Positions 18,168-27,000 of a stretch of 64,000 bases of DNA are shown in pieces. The stretch is taken from assembly GCF_004569505.1 (NCBI RefSeq), contig NZ_SPPK01000002.1, positions 620,001 to 684,000 on the forward strand, in the 5' to 3' direction. Numbering within the stretch: the first letter of the stretch is position 1; each line of letters opens with the position of its first letter. The translations under genes and the position numbers were made by a program. This DNA is from Dysgonomonas mossii. Lineage in GTDB: Bacteria > Bacteroidota > Bacteroidia > Bacteroidales > Dysgonomonadaceae. The notes under the pieces are model-generated. The model ran no database searches. It had not been told where the DNA came from and saw only the letters and a program-made list of their open reading frames with translations.

Positions 18168-19826
18168 ATGAAAAAAATAGCACAAAATATTTTTTATATC
18201 TTACTGGGGGTTATCCTAATGACTGCCTGTACCGATGTTGATGATCCGGTTATCGGCGATCCGGGTGTTCCCCAATTAGCAAGCAGTACACCTGTTGATG
18301 GAACAACAGATTTGCCTGAAGGTGACATAACTATTGTTCTGAATTATGATCAGAATATATTCTGTCCCAAAGCCGGACAGGAAAAGATTACTATAGAGGG
18401 AGCTACTATAACGGATGTTTCATTTAAGTTAAGTCAGATAACGATTAAAGCTACCGGATTGGAAAAAGGTAAGACTTACAAACTAGTTGTACCTGCAGGT
18501 GTTGTACTTGGACCGACTTATATAGAAGTGCCTGAAACATCTATCAGCTTTACAACGAAGGCCGATCCTGTTATAACAGCTACGCTTTGTAATCCGAATG
18601 CTACAGCTCAGGCAAAGAAGGTGTATCAGTTTTTGGTGGAAAGCTATAAACAAAAAGTTATCTCCGGTACGATGGCTAATGTAAATTGGAATGTAGAAGA
18701 AGCAGAAGCCGTTCATACTCTTACCGGAAAATACCCGGCATTAAATACTTTCGATTATGTGCATCTGCCATATTCTCCTAGCAACTGGATTGACTATAGC
18801 GATATTTCGCCTGTAAAAAACTGGTGGGATGCAGGTGGATTGGTTTCTATTATGTGGCATTGGAATGTTCCCGTATCGGCTAGGTTATGGAATGGTAATG
18901 TAGCTATGCCTTCCGATTGGTCGGGCAATGTACAGCTTACTGATGCGTCAGCTCTTGAGGGATTTGCATCAGCGAAGGTTAACGATATTATCCGTGTTGC
19001 AATCAAAGACGTGGCATCAGGGGCTCAAGGCTCACTAAAAGGTAGTGACTGGGGACAGATTGCCGATGGTTACGAATATTTTTCTATCAGTGGCGATTAT
19101 TATGAGATGAAAATAACAGATGCTATCCTAACTAAATTAAAGTCTTCGGGTCTTATCATAAGCGGACATGATTACACTGTAACAGCTGTTTATCTGATAC
19201 CTGCCGATTCTAATGGAGATTATGCTTTTTACAAAGCTGATACATACTTCGATGCAGCCAAGGCTACAGTTGAAGGAACACGCGAAAATGAAGTCTTTAA
19301 GGCCGATCTTGCAAAGGTAGCTACTTCATTGAAACAATTACAATCGGAAGGAATTGCTGTTATCTGGCGTCCATTCCACGAAGCTGCCGGCGGCTGGTTC
19401 TGGTGGGGTAAAGATGCTGATTCTTGCAAAAAGCTCTGGATTGCTATGTTCGACTATTTCAAATCGCAGGGTGTAAACAACCTGATTTGGGTGTGGACAA
19501 GCGAGTCTGACGATAGTAGCTGGTATCCGGGCGATGAGTATGTAGATATCATTGGTCGTGATTTATATAGTAAGAATACAAGCGATTGTGCATCTATATA
19601 CCAATCGGAGTTTGCTCGCTATGGGCATAAGGTGATTGCCCTTTCCGAATGTGGAACAGTTGGTCTTCTATCCGAACAATGGAGTGCGGGTGCACGTTGG
19701 GCATGGTTTATGCCATGGTATGGAAAAGCTGATAGTGGTAGCAAACATGCTACTGACGAATGGTGGAAAGATGCAATGAAGCAAACTTATGTGATTACTC
19801 GTGACCAGGTTCCGAGCATGAAATAA
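18168..19826 (+). CDS. GH26 endo-beta-mannanase lipoprotein with inserted binding-like module
   Basis: A 552-residue lipoprotein (Cys21 in LMTAC). Residues 36-132 are a bacterial Ig-like (Big_5 type) domain. The GH26 barrel starts near 145. The acid/base Glu405 is in WRPFHEAAGGWFWWG and the nucleophile Glu494 is in ALSECG. The clan GH-A layout WHWNVP (230-235) is present. Between that strand and the helix at about 358-392 there are about 100 extra residues (248-345) not needed for the barrel. They resemble the last module of the preceding lipoprotein. GH26 enzymes cleave beta-1,4-mannan. The lipid anchor suggests cell-surface attack on the polymer. Confidence 0.9.
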   Translation: MKKIAQNIFYILLGVILMTACTDVDDPVIGDPGVPQLASSTPVDGTTDLPEGDITIVLNYDQNIFCPKAGQEKITIEGATITDVSFKLSQITIKATGLEKGKTYKLVVPAGVVLGPTYIEVPETSISFTTKADPVITATLCNPNATAQAKKVYQFLVESYKQKVISGTMANVNWNVEEAEAVHTLTGKYPALNTFDYVHLPYSPSNWIDYSDISPVKNWWDAGGLVSIMWHWNVPVSARLWNGNVAMPSDWSGNVQLTDASALEGFASAKVNDIIRVAIKDVASGAQGSLKGSDWGQIADGYEYFSISGDYYEMKITDAILTKLKSSGLIISGHDYTVTAVYLIPADSNGDYAFYKADTYFDAAKATVEGTRENEVFKADLAKVATSLKQLQSEGIAVIWRPFHEAAGGWFWWGKDADSCKKLWIAMFDYFKSQGVNNLIWVWTSESDDSSWYPGDEYVDIIGRDLYSKNTSDCASIYQSEFARYGHKVIALSECGTVGLLSEQWSAGARWAWFMPWYGKADSGSKHATDEWWKDAMKQTYVITRDQVPSMK

Positions 19827-19843
19827 TATAAAGAATGAATATT

Positions 19844-19877
19844 AACTCTCTCCTTGTTTTAGGGCAAGGAGAGTTTT
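19844..19877 (+). terminator. Terminator-like hairpin between GH26 and GH5 genes
   Basis: CTCTCCTTG pairs with CAAGGAGAG (9 bp) around a short loop, followed by TTTTTT. The GH5 gene begins 20 bases later in the same direction, so it may reduce downstream expression. Confidence 0.75.
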
Positions 19878-19897
19878 TTCACAAAATATAGAGAGTT

Positions 19898-20869
19898 ATG
19901 ATTAAGAATTTTTACAAGGCTTACATTCTACTGTTTTTCCTGTTTGTCGGATGTAGCGGAGACAATGCAGATCAAATAATTGCTCAGACTTTTGTAGAGC
20001 AGCATGGTCAACTTTCAGTAAAAGGTACTTCATTGGTAGATAAGGACGGCAAGACAATAGCTCTCAAGGGGGTAAGCTTTGGGTGGCATAATTGGTGGCC
20101 GCGCTTCTATAATGAGTCTACTGTAGCATGGCTCAAATCGGATTGGAATTGTAATCTGGTGCGTGCAGCCATCGGGGTTGAACCCGAAGGAGCATACATA
20201 ACCAACCCTCAAAAAGCGAACGAATGCCTCGATAACGTTGTTGATGCGGCTATCGAAAATGGAATGTATGTTATTATAGACTGGCATAGTCATGGGATAA
20301 AGACACAGGAAGCCAAGGCGTTTTTTACAAGAGCTGCCAATAAATACAAAGGCTACCCGAATATAATATATGAGATATTCAATGAGCCGGTAGAAGATTC
20401 TTGGGAAACAGTAAAAGCATACTCGGAAGAAATAATTAAAACGATTCGAGCGATAGATACTAAGAACGTAATATTGGTAGGTACACCTCATTGGGATCAG
20501 GATATACATCTGGCTGCAGATAATCCGATCGAAGGATATGATAACATCATGTATACACTACATTTCTATGCTGCAACACATAAGCAATATTTACGTGATA
20601 GGGGTGATTATGCCATCGGAAAAGGACTTCCTATTTTTGTGTCGGAGTGTGCAGGTATGGAAGCATCGGGTGATGGTGCTATAAACAAAACAGAATGGAA
20701 TAATTGGTTGAACTGGATGAAACAACATCAGATAAGTTGGGTTGCGTGGTCTATCGCAGATAAAAACGAAACATGTTCGATGATTAAAGATTCTACATCT
20801 CCTGCTACCGGTTGGAAAGATTCCGATTTGAAAGAATGGGGTAAAATAGTAAAGGCCGCACTACAGTAA
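19898..20869 (+). CDS. GH5 endo-beta-1,4-glucanase, probably subfamily 2
   Basis: A 323-residue GH5 enzyme with a lipoprotein signal (Cys19 in LFVGC). The barrel begins with VKGTSLVDKDGKTIALKGVS. Acid/base Glu163 is in IYEIFNEP and nucleophile Glu250 in IFVSECA; WHSHG (129-133), HFYAATHK and WSIADKNETCSM near the C-terminus are typical of subfamily 2 endoglucanases. In a mannan locus it most likely cuts glucose-rich stretches of glucomannan, though activity on cellulose or mannan cannot be excluded. It is the last gene of the first transcription unit. Confidence 0.88.
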   Translation: MIKNFYKAYILLFFLFVGCSGDNADQIIAQTFVEQHGQLSVKGTSLVDKDGKTIALKGVSFGWHNWWPRFYNESTVAWLKSDWNCNLVRAAIGVEPEGAYITNPQKANECLDNVVDAAIENGMYVIIDWHSHGIKTQEAKAFFTRAANKYKGYPNIIYEIFNEPVEDSWETVKAYSEEIIKTIRAIDTKNVILVGTPHWDQDIHLAADNPIEGYDNIMYTLHFYAATHKQYLRDRGDYAIGKGLPIFVSECAGMEASGDGAINKTEWNNWLNWMKQHQISWVAWSIADKNETCSMIKDSTSPATGWKDSDLKEWGKIVKAALQ

Positions 20870-20893
20870 AAAGAACAGTGAGTTGTAATTAAA

Positions 20894-21075
20894 GATTAAA
20901 AAAGTATTATTCTTTGTATGGATGTCGGTATTCTCCATACTGTCTATTGAATATTCTTATTTATATGTCTAATAAGCCAATAGTGTTTAGTTTGTAGACG
21001 CTGTAAAATGCCAAAAAAAGTATTATAATTGATTAAAAAAGTATTTGTAATAAGATGCTGACAATTATAAATTTG
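20894..21075 (+). promoter_or_regulatory. CE7-operon promoter with repeated AraC-type half-sites
   Basis: The promoter is TTTG (21044-21047), 20 bases, TAAATTTG (21068-21075), 38 bases before the esterase start. Half-sites AGTATTA (21019-21025) and AGTATTTG (21040-21047) are 21 bases apart, as at the susC promoter, and the second again contains the -33 TTTG. A further copy, GATTAAAAAAGTATTAT, lies at 20894-20910; its AGTATTA is 116 bases upstream of the next, close to 11 helical turns. The region therefore looks like a second target of the same regulator. Confidence 0.7.
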
Positions 21076-21113
21076 TACTATCTATCATTAAATAGAATCA
21101 TAGCTAAAAGACC

Positions 21114-22883
21114 ATGAAAAAATATACGATATATCTCTTATCCGTAATCACTTTCTTTCTTGTTTTATCCTGCAAACAAGCGGTAAAAGAAAATCTCGAC
21201 CCGACCGTTTCCGAATCATTTTCTGCCGAATGGAAATTTCATGCCGGAGAAGGTGTCGACAGCCTTTGGATGAATGTAGACTACAATGATACTGCATGGC
21301 AAGAAGTGTTGTCGTCTAAATCCTTAAAAGATCAAAACATCAAATTGGATAATGGCTTTGGTTGGTATCGTAAAAGAATACAAATGTCGGATGTCTTAGT
21401 TAATGCCATAAAGAATAAAGGTGGGATTATGCTTCATCTCGGACGTTTGGCTGCTACCGATGAGGTTTACTTTAATGGTAAGCTTGTCGGTAAAACGGGT
21501 CAATTTCCGCAAGACTATAGAGGCTACTTTGACAATGAACGAAACTATTTTGTTCCCGAAGAAGATATTAATCTTACTGGAGAAAACCTGATTGCGATTA
21601 AGTTTCATGATGGTTGGAATGTCGGTGGCTTCCTCCAGGGGGCTGCTCTATCGATCTCTACCGCTGAAACAAAAGATAAATTAGCCTTAAATGTTCAGGT
21701 GGCGGACTCCGACTATATATTTATGGCTCCTAGTCCTGTTCAGATAAAAGTAAATATCGATAATAAGAACAAATGGGCAGTACAAGGACGATTGTTGGTA
21801 ACGCTCACAACAGACGATTATCAACCGCTAAAGGCTGACTCTATGGATATAGAAATAGACGGAAAAGCTTCAATATCCAAATCCTTTAGCTTCGATAATC
21901 CAAATCCCGGGTTTTATAGATATACCGTTCAGTTCAGACGCAACGACACAATAGCCTGTGAGAAAAAGTTTAATGTCGGCTTCGAACCCGAAAAAATTAA
22001 CTCGCCTCTCGATGCAAAAGATGATTTTAAAGCATTTTGGGATAACAACCTGAAAGAGCTTGCAAAAGTTGCACCGGATTATAAATTGACACTCGTTCCC
22101 GAGTATTCGAAAATAGATTACGATGTCTATTTGGTTGAAATGCGTTCTTTTGGTAATGAGCTGATAAGAGGATATTATGCTAAGCCTAAAAGAGAAGGTA
22201 AGCATCCCGTAATTGTAGAATATATGGGATATGGCTCACAACCTTATCCACCAAATCAGTGGTGGGATGGATTTGCATACTTTGTTTTATCGATCAGGGG
22301 GCAAGCATTGAATCAACCAACAAATCGTTTTGGAACATGGATTACATACGGGCTCGATAATAAAGATAATTATTATTATCGTGGGGCATTCTTGGATGTA
22401 GTCAGGGCACTTGATTTTGTTTGCAGCCGACCAGAGATAGACTCCGAAAAGATTGCTGTAAGAGGTGGTAGCCAAGGTGGAGCACTTTCATTTGTGGCTG
22501 CGGCTCTCGACAAACGCGTAAAAGTAGCAGCACCCAGTATTCCTTTCTTATCCGATTATCCTGATTATTTCAAAATAGCCCCTTGGCCTAAAAGCGATTT
22601 TGATAATTATATGACAACACATCCCGAGGCTAAATGGGAAGACGTTTATTCACTTCTTACTTATTTTGATATCAAGAATCTGGCTCAGTGGATTGAATGT
22701 CCTCTTATTATGGGGATTGGAGTTCAGGATAACGTTTGTCCGCCTCACATAAATTTTGCGGCTTATAATCAGGTAAAATCCGAAAAACGCTGGATGGCAT
22801 TCCCTGAGTTTGCCCACAGTGTTGGCAAAGAGTATAATGATGCTTCGAAAGCGTTTATCAAAGAAAAATTAAACATAAAATAA
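21114..22883 (+). CDS. CE7 acetyl esterase with N-terminal jelly-roll domain
   Basis: A 589-residue lipoprotein (Cys20 in VLSC). Residues 35-185 form a galactose-binding-like jelly roll (GWYRKRIQM, GRLAATDEVYFNGKLVG, ENLIAIKFHDG). Residues 190-290 look like an Ig-like linker. Residues 300-589 are an alpha/beta hydrolase of the acetyl xylan esterase/cephalosporin-C deacetylase (CE7) type, with RGQ at 395-397, nucleophile Ser453 in GGSQGG, Asp539 in QDNVCPP and His568 in EFAHSVG. It probably removes acetyl groups from mannan or its oligosaccharides so the glycosidases can act. It heads the second transcription unit. Confidence 0.87.
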   Translation: MKKYTIYLLSVITFFLVLSCKQAVKENLDPTVSESFSAEWKFHAGEGVDSLWMNVDYNDTAWQEVLSSKSLKDQNIKLDNGFGWYRKRIQMSDVLVNAIKNKGGIMLHLGRLAATDEVYFNGKLVGKTGQFPQDYRGYFDNERNYFVPEEDINLTGENLIAIKFHDGWNVGGFLQGAALSISTAETKDKLALNVQVADSDYIFMAPSPVQIKVNIDNKNKWAVQGRLLVTLTTDDYQPLKADSMDIEIDGKASISKSFSFDNPNPGFYRYTVQFRRNDTIACEKKFNVGFEPEKINSPLDAKDDFKAFWDNNLKELAKVAPDYKLTLVPEYSKIDYDVYLVEMRSFGNELIRGYYAKPKREGKHPVIVEYMGYGSQPYPPNQWWDGFAYFVLSIRGQALNQPTNRFGTWITYGLDNKDNYYYRGAFLDVVRALDFVCSRPEIDSEKIAVRGGSQGGALSFVAAALDKRVKVAAPSIPFLSDYPDYFKIAPWPKSDFDNYMTTHPEAKWEDVYSLLTYFDIKNLAQWIECPLIMGIGVQDNVCPPHINFAAYNQVKSEKRWMAFPEFAHSVGKEYNDASKAFIKEKLNIK

Positions 22884-22885
22884 TA

Positions 22886-24181
22886 ATGAAGAAACTAATT
22901 CTTTTTACGATCACAGTTCTAAGTCTTTTTTCTTGTAACAGTAAGAAAAGTACAACCATGTCGGAATCTGCTTTTGTAAAACAAAAAGATGGTCACTTTG
23001 TAATAGGTGACAATCCGTATTATTTTATTGGTACAAACTACTGGTATGGCGCAATATTAGGCTCTACAGGAGAAGGAGGAAACCGTGAACGCTTGTTGAA
23101 AGAACTCGACTTCATGAAAGAAAATGGCATCAATAACTTACGTGTACTGGTGGGGGCAGATGGTGTTGCCGGACAAGCAGTAAAAGTGAGGCCAACGTTG
23201 CAAACAGCACCCGGGGTATACAACGATACTATCTTCGATGGACTAGACTTCTTCATGGCAGAGCTGGGCAAACGCAATATGCATGCTGTTCTCTATCTCA
23301 ATAATAGCTGGGAATGGAGTGGCGGTTATGGTCAGTATCTCGAATGGTCAGGAAAAGGAAATGTTCCCGAAAAAGGAGTTTATGATTGGCCAGTATTTGT
23401 TAAGCATGTGGCACAATATGCCGACTGCGACAGTTGCCATACAATGTTTCTTAATCATGTAAAGCATGTAGTCTCTCGTACAAATAAATATACAGGGAAA
23501 AAATATACCGAAGATACAGCACTTATGTCGTGGCAGGTGGGAAACGAACCACGTGTGTTTAGTGACGAAGGTAAACCTGCATTTAAGAAATGGCTCAAAG
23601 AAACAACAGCATTGATACGTTCGCTAGACTCTAATCATCTCATATCGATCGGAAACGAAGGACTTATGGGTTCGGAAGGAGATATGAATCTTTATGAAGA
23701 GATACATGCAGATCCGAATGTCGATTATCTGACAATACATATTTGGCCTAAAAACTGGAGTTGGATCGATATAACCAAGATTAAAGAATCGGTAGATACG
23801 GCAATTGTGAGAACAGATAAATATATCTCTGAACATCTGGCTGTGGCAAAAAAACTGAATAAACCGATTACAATCGAAGAATTTGGCTTTCCTCGCGACA
23901 ATCATAAATATACCCTGGATGATCCTGTTACAGCCCGTGATAAATACTATGCCAATATCTTTGAACACATAGTAACAGCTTCTAAGGATAAAGGAAATAT
24001 TGCAGGTTGTAATTTCTGGGCATGGGGTGGATTAGGACGTCCGGCTCATGAATTTTGGAAACCGTGGGATGACTATGTAGGAGATCCGGCGCAAGAAGAG
24101 CAAGGTTTGAACTCTGTGTTTGATACAGATTCAACAATTAAATTAATAAAAGAATATGCAGATAAGTTAAATACTAAATAG
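22886..24181 (+). CDS. GH5 subfamily 7 beta-mannanase lipoprotein
   Basis: A 431-residue GH5_7 enzyme with a lipoprotein signal (Cys17 in LFSC). Typical features are YFIGTNYWYGA near the start (46-56), the NNSWEWSGGYGQYLEW loop (139-154), acid/base Glu221 in SWQVGNEPR, HIWPKNW (285-291) and nucleophile Glu332 in IEEFGFPRD. Members cleave internal beta-1,4-mannosidic bonds or act as mannosidases from an end; the sequence alone does not decide which. The gene follows the esterase by 2 bases, so the two are translated from one message. Confidence 0.92.
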   Translation: MKKLILFTITVLSLFSCNSKKSTTMSESAFVKQKDGHFVIGDNPYYFIGTNYWYGAILGSTGEGGNRERLLKELDFMKENGINNLRVLVGADGVAGQAVKVRPTLQTAPGVYNDTIFDGLDFFMAELGKRNMHAVLYLNNSWEWSGGYGQYLEWSGKGNVPEKGVYDWPVFVKHVAQYADCDSCHTMFLNHVKHVVSRTNKYTGKKYTEDTALMSWQVGNEPRVFSDEGKPAFKKWLKETTALIRSLDSNHLISIGNEGLMGSEGDMNLYEEIHADPNVDYLTIHIWPKNWSWIDITKIKESVDTAIVRTDKYISEHLAVAKKLNKPITIEEFGFPRDNHKYTLDDPVTARDKYYANIFEHIVTASKDKGNIAGCNFWAWGGLGRPAHEFWKPWDDYVGDPAQEEQGLNSVFDTDSTIKLIKEYADKLNTK

Positions 24182-24248
24182 AAGCTAAAACACAAAGAGT
24201 AAAGTAATTCTAATAAAACTTAATCAGGTTGAACCCCTTAAAAATCAA

Positions 24249-25424
24249 GTGATGAGCAACATTTTCAATACACGTCTTAATGCTGTTACAGCAGAATATG
24301 AGAATTTAGTTACATTAAAAAATGAACCAATATTACCGGGAAATGGTATTTTCGAACGATATAAAAATCCTGTATTAACTGCCGGTCATGCTCCTGTCTT
24401 CTGGCGTTATGATCTCAATCCCCAGACCAACCCTTATTTTATGGAACGTTTTGGAATAAACGGAACATTCAATGCCGGAGCAATCAAGTGGAAAGGTAAA
24501 TATATAATGGCTGTACGTGTCGAAGGCAATGATCGTAAATCGTTCTTTGCAATAGCCGAAAGTCCGAATGGTATAGATAATTTCCGCTTTTGGGATTATC
24601 CTATTGCTATGCCTGAGACTGACAACCCCGATACAAATGTTTACGATATGCGCCTTACTGCTCACCAAGATGGATGGGTTTATGGTGTGTTCTGTTCCGA
24701 AAGGAAAGACCCGAAAGCGCCAGCCGGAGATTTGTCTTCAGCTGTAGCTGCAGCAGGTATTGCACGTACAAAAGATCTGATCAATTGGGAGCGTCTGCCT
24801 GATCTGAAAACAAAGAGTCAGCAACGGAATGTTGTTTTACATCCCGAATTCGTAAACGGAAAATATGCACTTTATACACGCCCTCAGGACGGATTTATCG
24901 ATGCCGGTAGTGGTGGCGGAATCGGTTGGGCACTGATAGATGATATTACCAATGCAGAGGTGAAAGAAGAAAAGATAATCAATTTCCGTTATTATCATAC
25001 TATCAAGGAATTGAAAAATGGAGAAGGTCCGCATCCTATAAAAACATCAAAAGGCTGGCTACACCTTGCACATGGAGTGCGTGCCTGTGCTGCGGGATTA
25101 AGATATGTATTGTATCTTTACATGACCGACTTGGAGCAGCCCGATAAGTTGATAGCAGAACCTGCAGGACACTTAATGGCTCCGATGGATGAAGAAAGGG
25201 TAGGGGACGTGTCTAATGTATTATTTACGAATGGTTGGATAGCGGACGACGATGGTACGGTATATCTGTATTATGCTTCATGCGATACACGTATGCATGT
25301 TGCAGTATCTTCTGTAGATCGCTTGGTTGATTACTGTTTCAATACAGCACCTGATGGCTATCGTTCGGCTACATCGGTACAGACATTGTCGGCTTTGATT
25401 AATAAAAATCTAGAATTAAAATAA
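24249..25424 (+). CDS. GH130 beta-1,4-mannosylglucose phosphorylase
   Basis: A cytoplasmic enzyme of 391 aa without signal peptide. It matches GH130 subfamily 1, which splits mannosyl-beta-1,4-glucose with phosphate into mannose 1-phosphate and glucose. The likely proton donor is Asp133 in [12 protein letters not shown]. Other family features are [20 protein letters not shown] (75-94), [17 protein letters not shown] and [19 protein letters not shown]. Met1 and Met2 are both possible starts. Together with the epimerase at 27001 it forms the known mannobiose route: epimerisation, then phosphorolysis. Confidence 0.93.
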   Translation: MMSNIFNTRLNAVTAEYENLVTLKNEPILPGNGIFERYKNPVLTAGHAPVFWRYDLNPQTNPYFMERFGINGTFNAGAIKWKGKYIMAVRVEGNDRKSFFAIAESPNGIDNFRFWDYPIAMPETDNPDTNVYDMRLTAHQDGWVYGVFCSERKDPKAPAGDLSSAVAAAGIARTKDLINWERLPDLKTKSQQRNVVLHPEFVNGKYALYTRPQDGFIDAGSGGGIGWALIDDITNAEVKEEKIINFRYYHTIKELKNGEGPHPIKTSKGWLHLAHGVRACAAGLRYVLYLYMTDLEQPDKLIAEPAGHLMAPMDEERVGDVSNVLFTNGWIADDDGTVYLYYASCDTRMHVAVSSVDRLVDYCFNTAPDGYRSATSVQTLSALINKNLELK

Positions 25425-25455
25425 TAATACTAAATGTTTCGAGGGTATTTTTCAC

Positions 25456-25535
25456 TATCTCTTTGTCATGCCGGATGTAATGGAGAACTTCCGGCTTATC
25501 CGGCGTGACAAAGAGGATAACACTCTGATAGAGTG
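25456..25535. repeat. Long imperfect inverted repeat plus small palindrome before the symporter gene
   Basis: TCTTTGTCATGCCGGAT and ATCCGGCGTGACAAAGA pair over 17 positions (one G-U type change), with further TATC/GATA pairing outside, spanning 25456-25519. The loop contains another TTCCGGC. A separate palindrome CACTCTGATAGAGTG follows at 25521-25535. Neither is followed by a T-run, so this is not a standard terminator. A -7-like TACTTTTG (25540-25547) comes next. It could be a stability hairpin in the operon mRNA, a processing site or an old mobile element end. Confidence 0.65.
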
Positions 25536-25566
25536 ATCTTACTTTTGAAACAACCTATTATCCACC

Positions 25567-26997
25567 ATGAAAACAACAACAGTTACTTTAAAAGAGAAAA
25601 TCGGCTACGGATTTGGAGATATGGCCTCTTCCATGTTTTGGAAGATATTCGGCATGTACTCCTTGTTCTTTTACACAGATGTTTTTGGTATAACAGCAGC
25701 AGCGGCAGGAACTATGTTTCTAGTTGCCCGCCTGTGGGATTCGGTATTTGACTTATTCGTTGGTATAGCTGCCGACCGTACTAAGACCCGTTGGGGAAGA
25801 TATCGCCCATATTTACTTTGGTTTGCTGTGCCATTCTCCGTAATGGGAGTTATAACATTCTTTGTTCCGGATTTCGGATCAACAGGGAAACTCGTTTATG
25901 CTTATATCACTTATTCCCTGATGATGATTGTATACTCCCTGATAAATGTGCCTTATGCTTCATTATTAGGTGTGATGTCATCCAATCCGCAAGAACGGAA
26001 TATTCTTTCTTCGTACCGTATGTCGTTTGCTTTTATTGGTAGCTTTATAACCTTTATGTTGTTGCAGCCATTGGTTGATATGTTTGCTAGTCTCGAGGGT
26101 AAAGCGACTGTAGATGTTACGAAAGCGGTAACCGAAACATCGGTAAGTACATCTCCTATTGGTTGGACGTTAGCCGTAGCTTCTATTGGGGTGTTATGTA
26201 CTATTCTGTTTATTTTTTGTTTCAGATGGACACGCGAACGTGTAGAGCCAGTTAACGAAGATGAAAATACTTCTGTAAAGCAGGATTTGAAAAATCTGTT
26301 TCATAATGCACCTTGGTGGATATTGGTAGGCACAGGGCTTGCTGCTTTGTTGTTTAATGCTGTTCGCGATGGTGTAGCCATTTACTATTTTAGAGACTAT
26401 GTACAGTTTGCATATAAAATGCCGGTTACAGGTTGGGATATGACTACTATTTACTTCCTTGTTGGTCAGGCTGCCAACCTTGTAGGTGTTATTCTAGCCC
26501 CTGTTTTATCGTCCAAATACGGAAAGAAAAGAACATACATGTTGGCTATGGCGGGAGCCGCAGCATTAAGTGTAGTGTTCTATTTTATACCTAATGAGTT
26601 AGGCTGGATATTATTGCTACAAACATTAATCTCTCTTTGTGCAGGTTATGTTCTACCTCTTCTTTGGAGTATGTTTGCCGATATTGTAGATTATCAGGAA
26701 CTGAAAACGAACCGTCGTGCCTCGGGGCTTATTTTTTCATCGTCTTCTATGTCCCAAAAATTAGGATGGGCTTTAGGTGCAGCTCTTACAGGATGGATTT
26801 TATCCATATTCAAATATAATCCGCATATTGCTCAGCAAAGTATGGATACTATTTTTGGAGAGCGACTGATGATAAGTATCCTTCCTGCTATTTGTTGTAT
26901 TATTGCTTTCCTTGGAATGATGGCTTATCCCCTTTCTGAAAAGAAAGTAAAAGAAATAACTGCCGAACTGGATGCTAAACGTGCCCAAAAAGATTGA
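25567..26997 (+). CDS. MFS sugar symporter of the GPH family
   Basis: A 476-residue inner-membrane carrier with about 12 membrane segments. It belongs to the glycoside-pentoside-hexuronide:cation symporters: GYGFGDMASS at 13-22 and ADRTKTRWGRYRPY at 69-82 are the family marks. It lies directly before the epimerase gene (3 bases) and after the mannosylglucose phosphorylase, so it most likely brings beta-1,4-mannobiose and perhaps cellobiose or mannosylglucose from periplasm to cytoplasm. The coupling ion cannot be read from the sequence. Confidence 0.9.
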   Translation: MKTTTVTLKEKIGYGFGDMASSMFWKIFGMYSLFFYTDVFGITAAAAGTMFLVARLWDSVFDLFVGIAADRTKTRWGRYRPYLLWFAVPFSVMGVITFFVPDFGSTGKLVYAYITYSLMMIVYSLINVPYASLLGVMSSNPQERNILSSYRMSFAFIGSFITFMLLQPLVDMFASLEGKATVDVTKAVTETSVSTSPIGWTLAVASIGVLCTILFIFCFRWTRERVEPVNEDENTSVKQDLKNLFHNAPWWILVGTGLAALLFNAVRDGVAIYYFRDYVQFAYKMPVTGWDMTTIYFLVGQAANLVGVILAPVLSSKYGKKRTYMLAMAGAAALSVVFYFIPNELGWILLLQTLISLCAGYVLPLLWSMFADIVDYQELKTNRRASGLIFSSSSMSQKLGWALGAALTGWILSIFKYNPHIAQQSMDTIFGERLMISILPAICCIIAFLGMMAYPLSEKKVKEITAELDAKRAQKD

Positions 26998-27000
26998 TCT

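Noticed and set aside
20030..20509. Open frame of 159 codons on the minus strand
   Set aside because: It lies wholly inside the GH5 gene, whose catalytic motifs are intact; the antisense product has no recognisable domain.
25456..25535. Insertion sequence ends
   Set aside because: No transposase and no target-site duplication are visible, so it was kept only as an inverted repeat.
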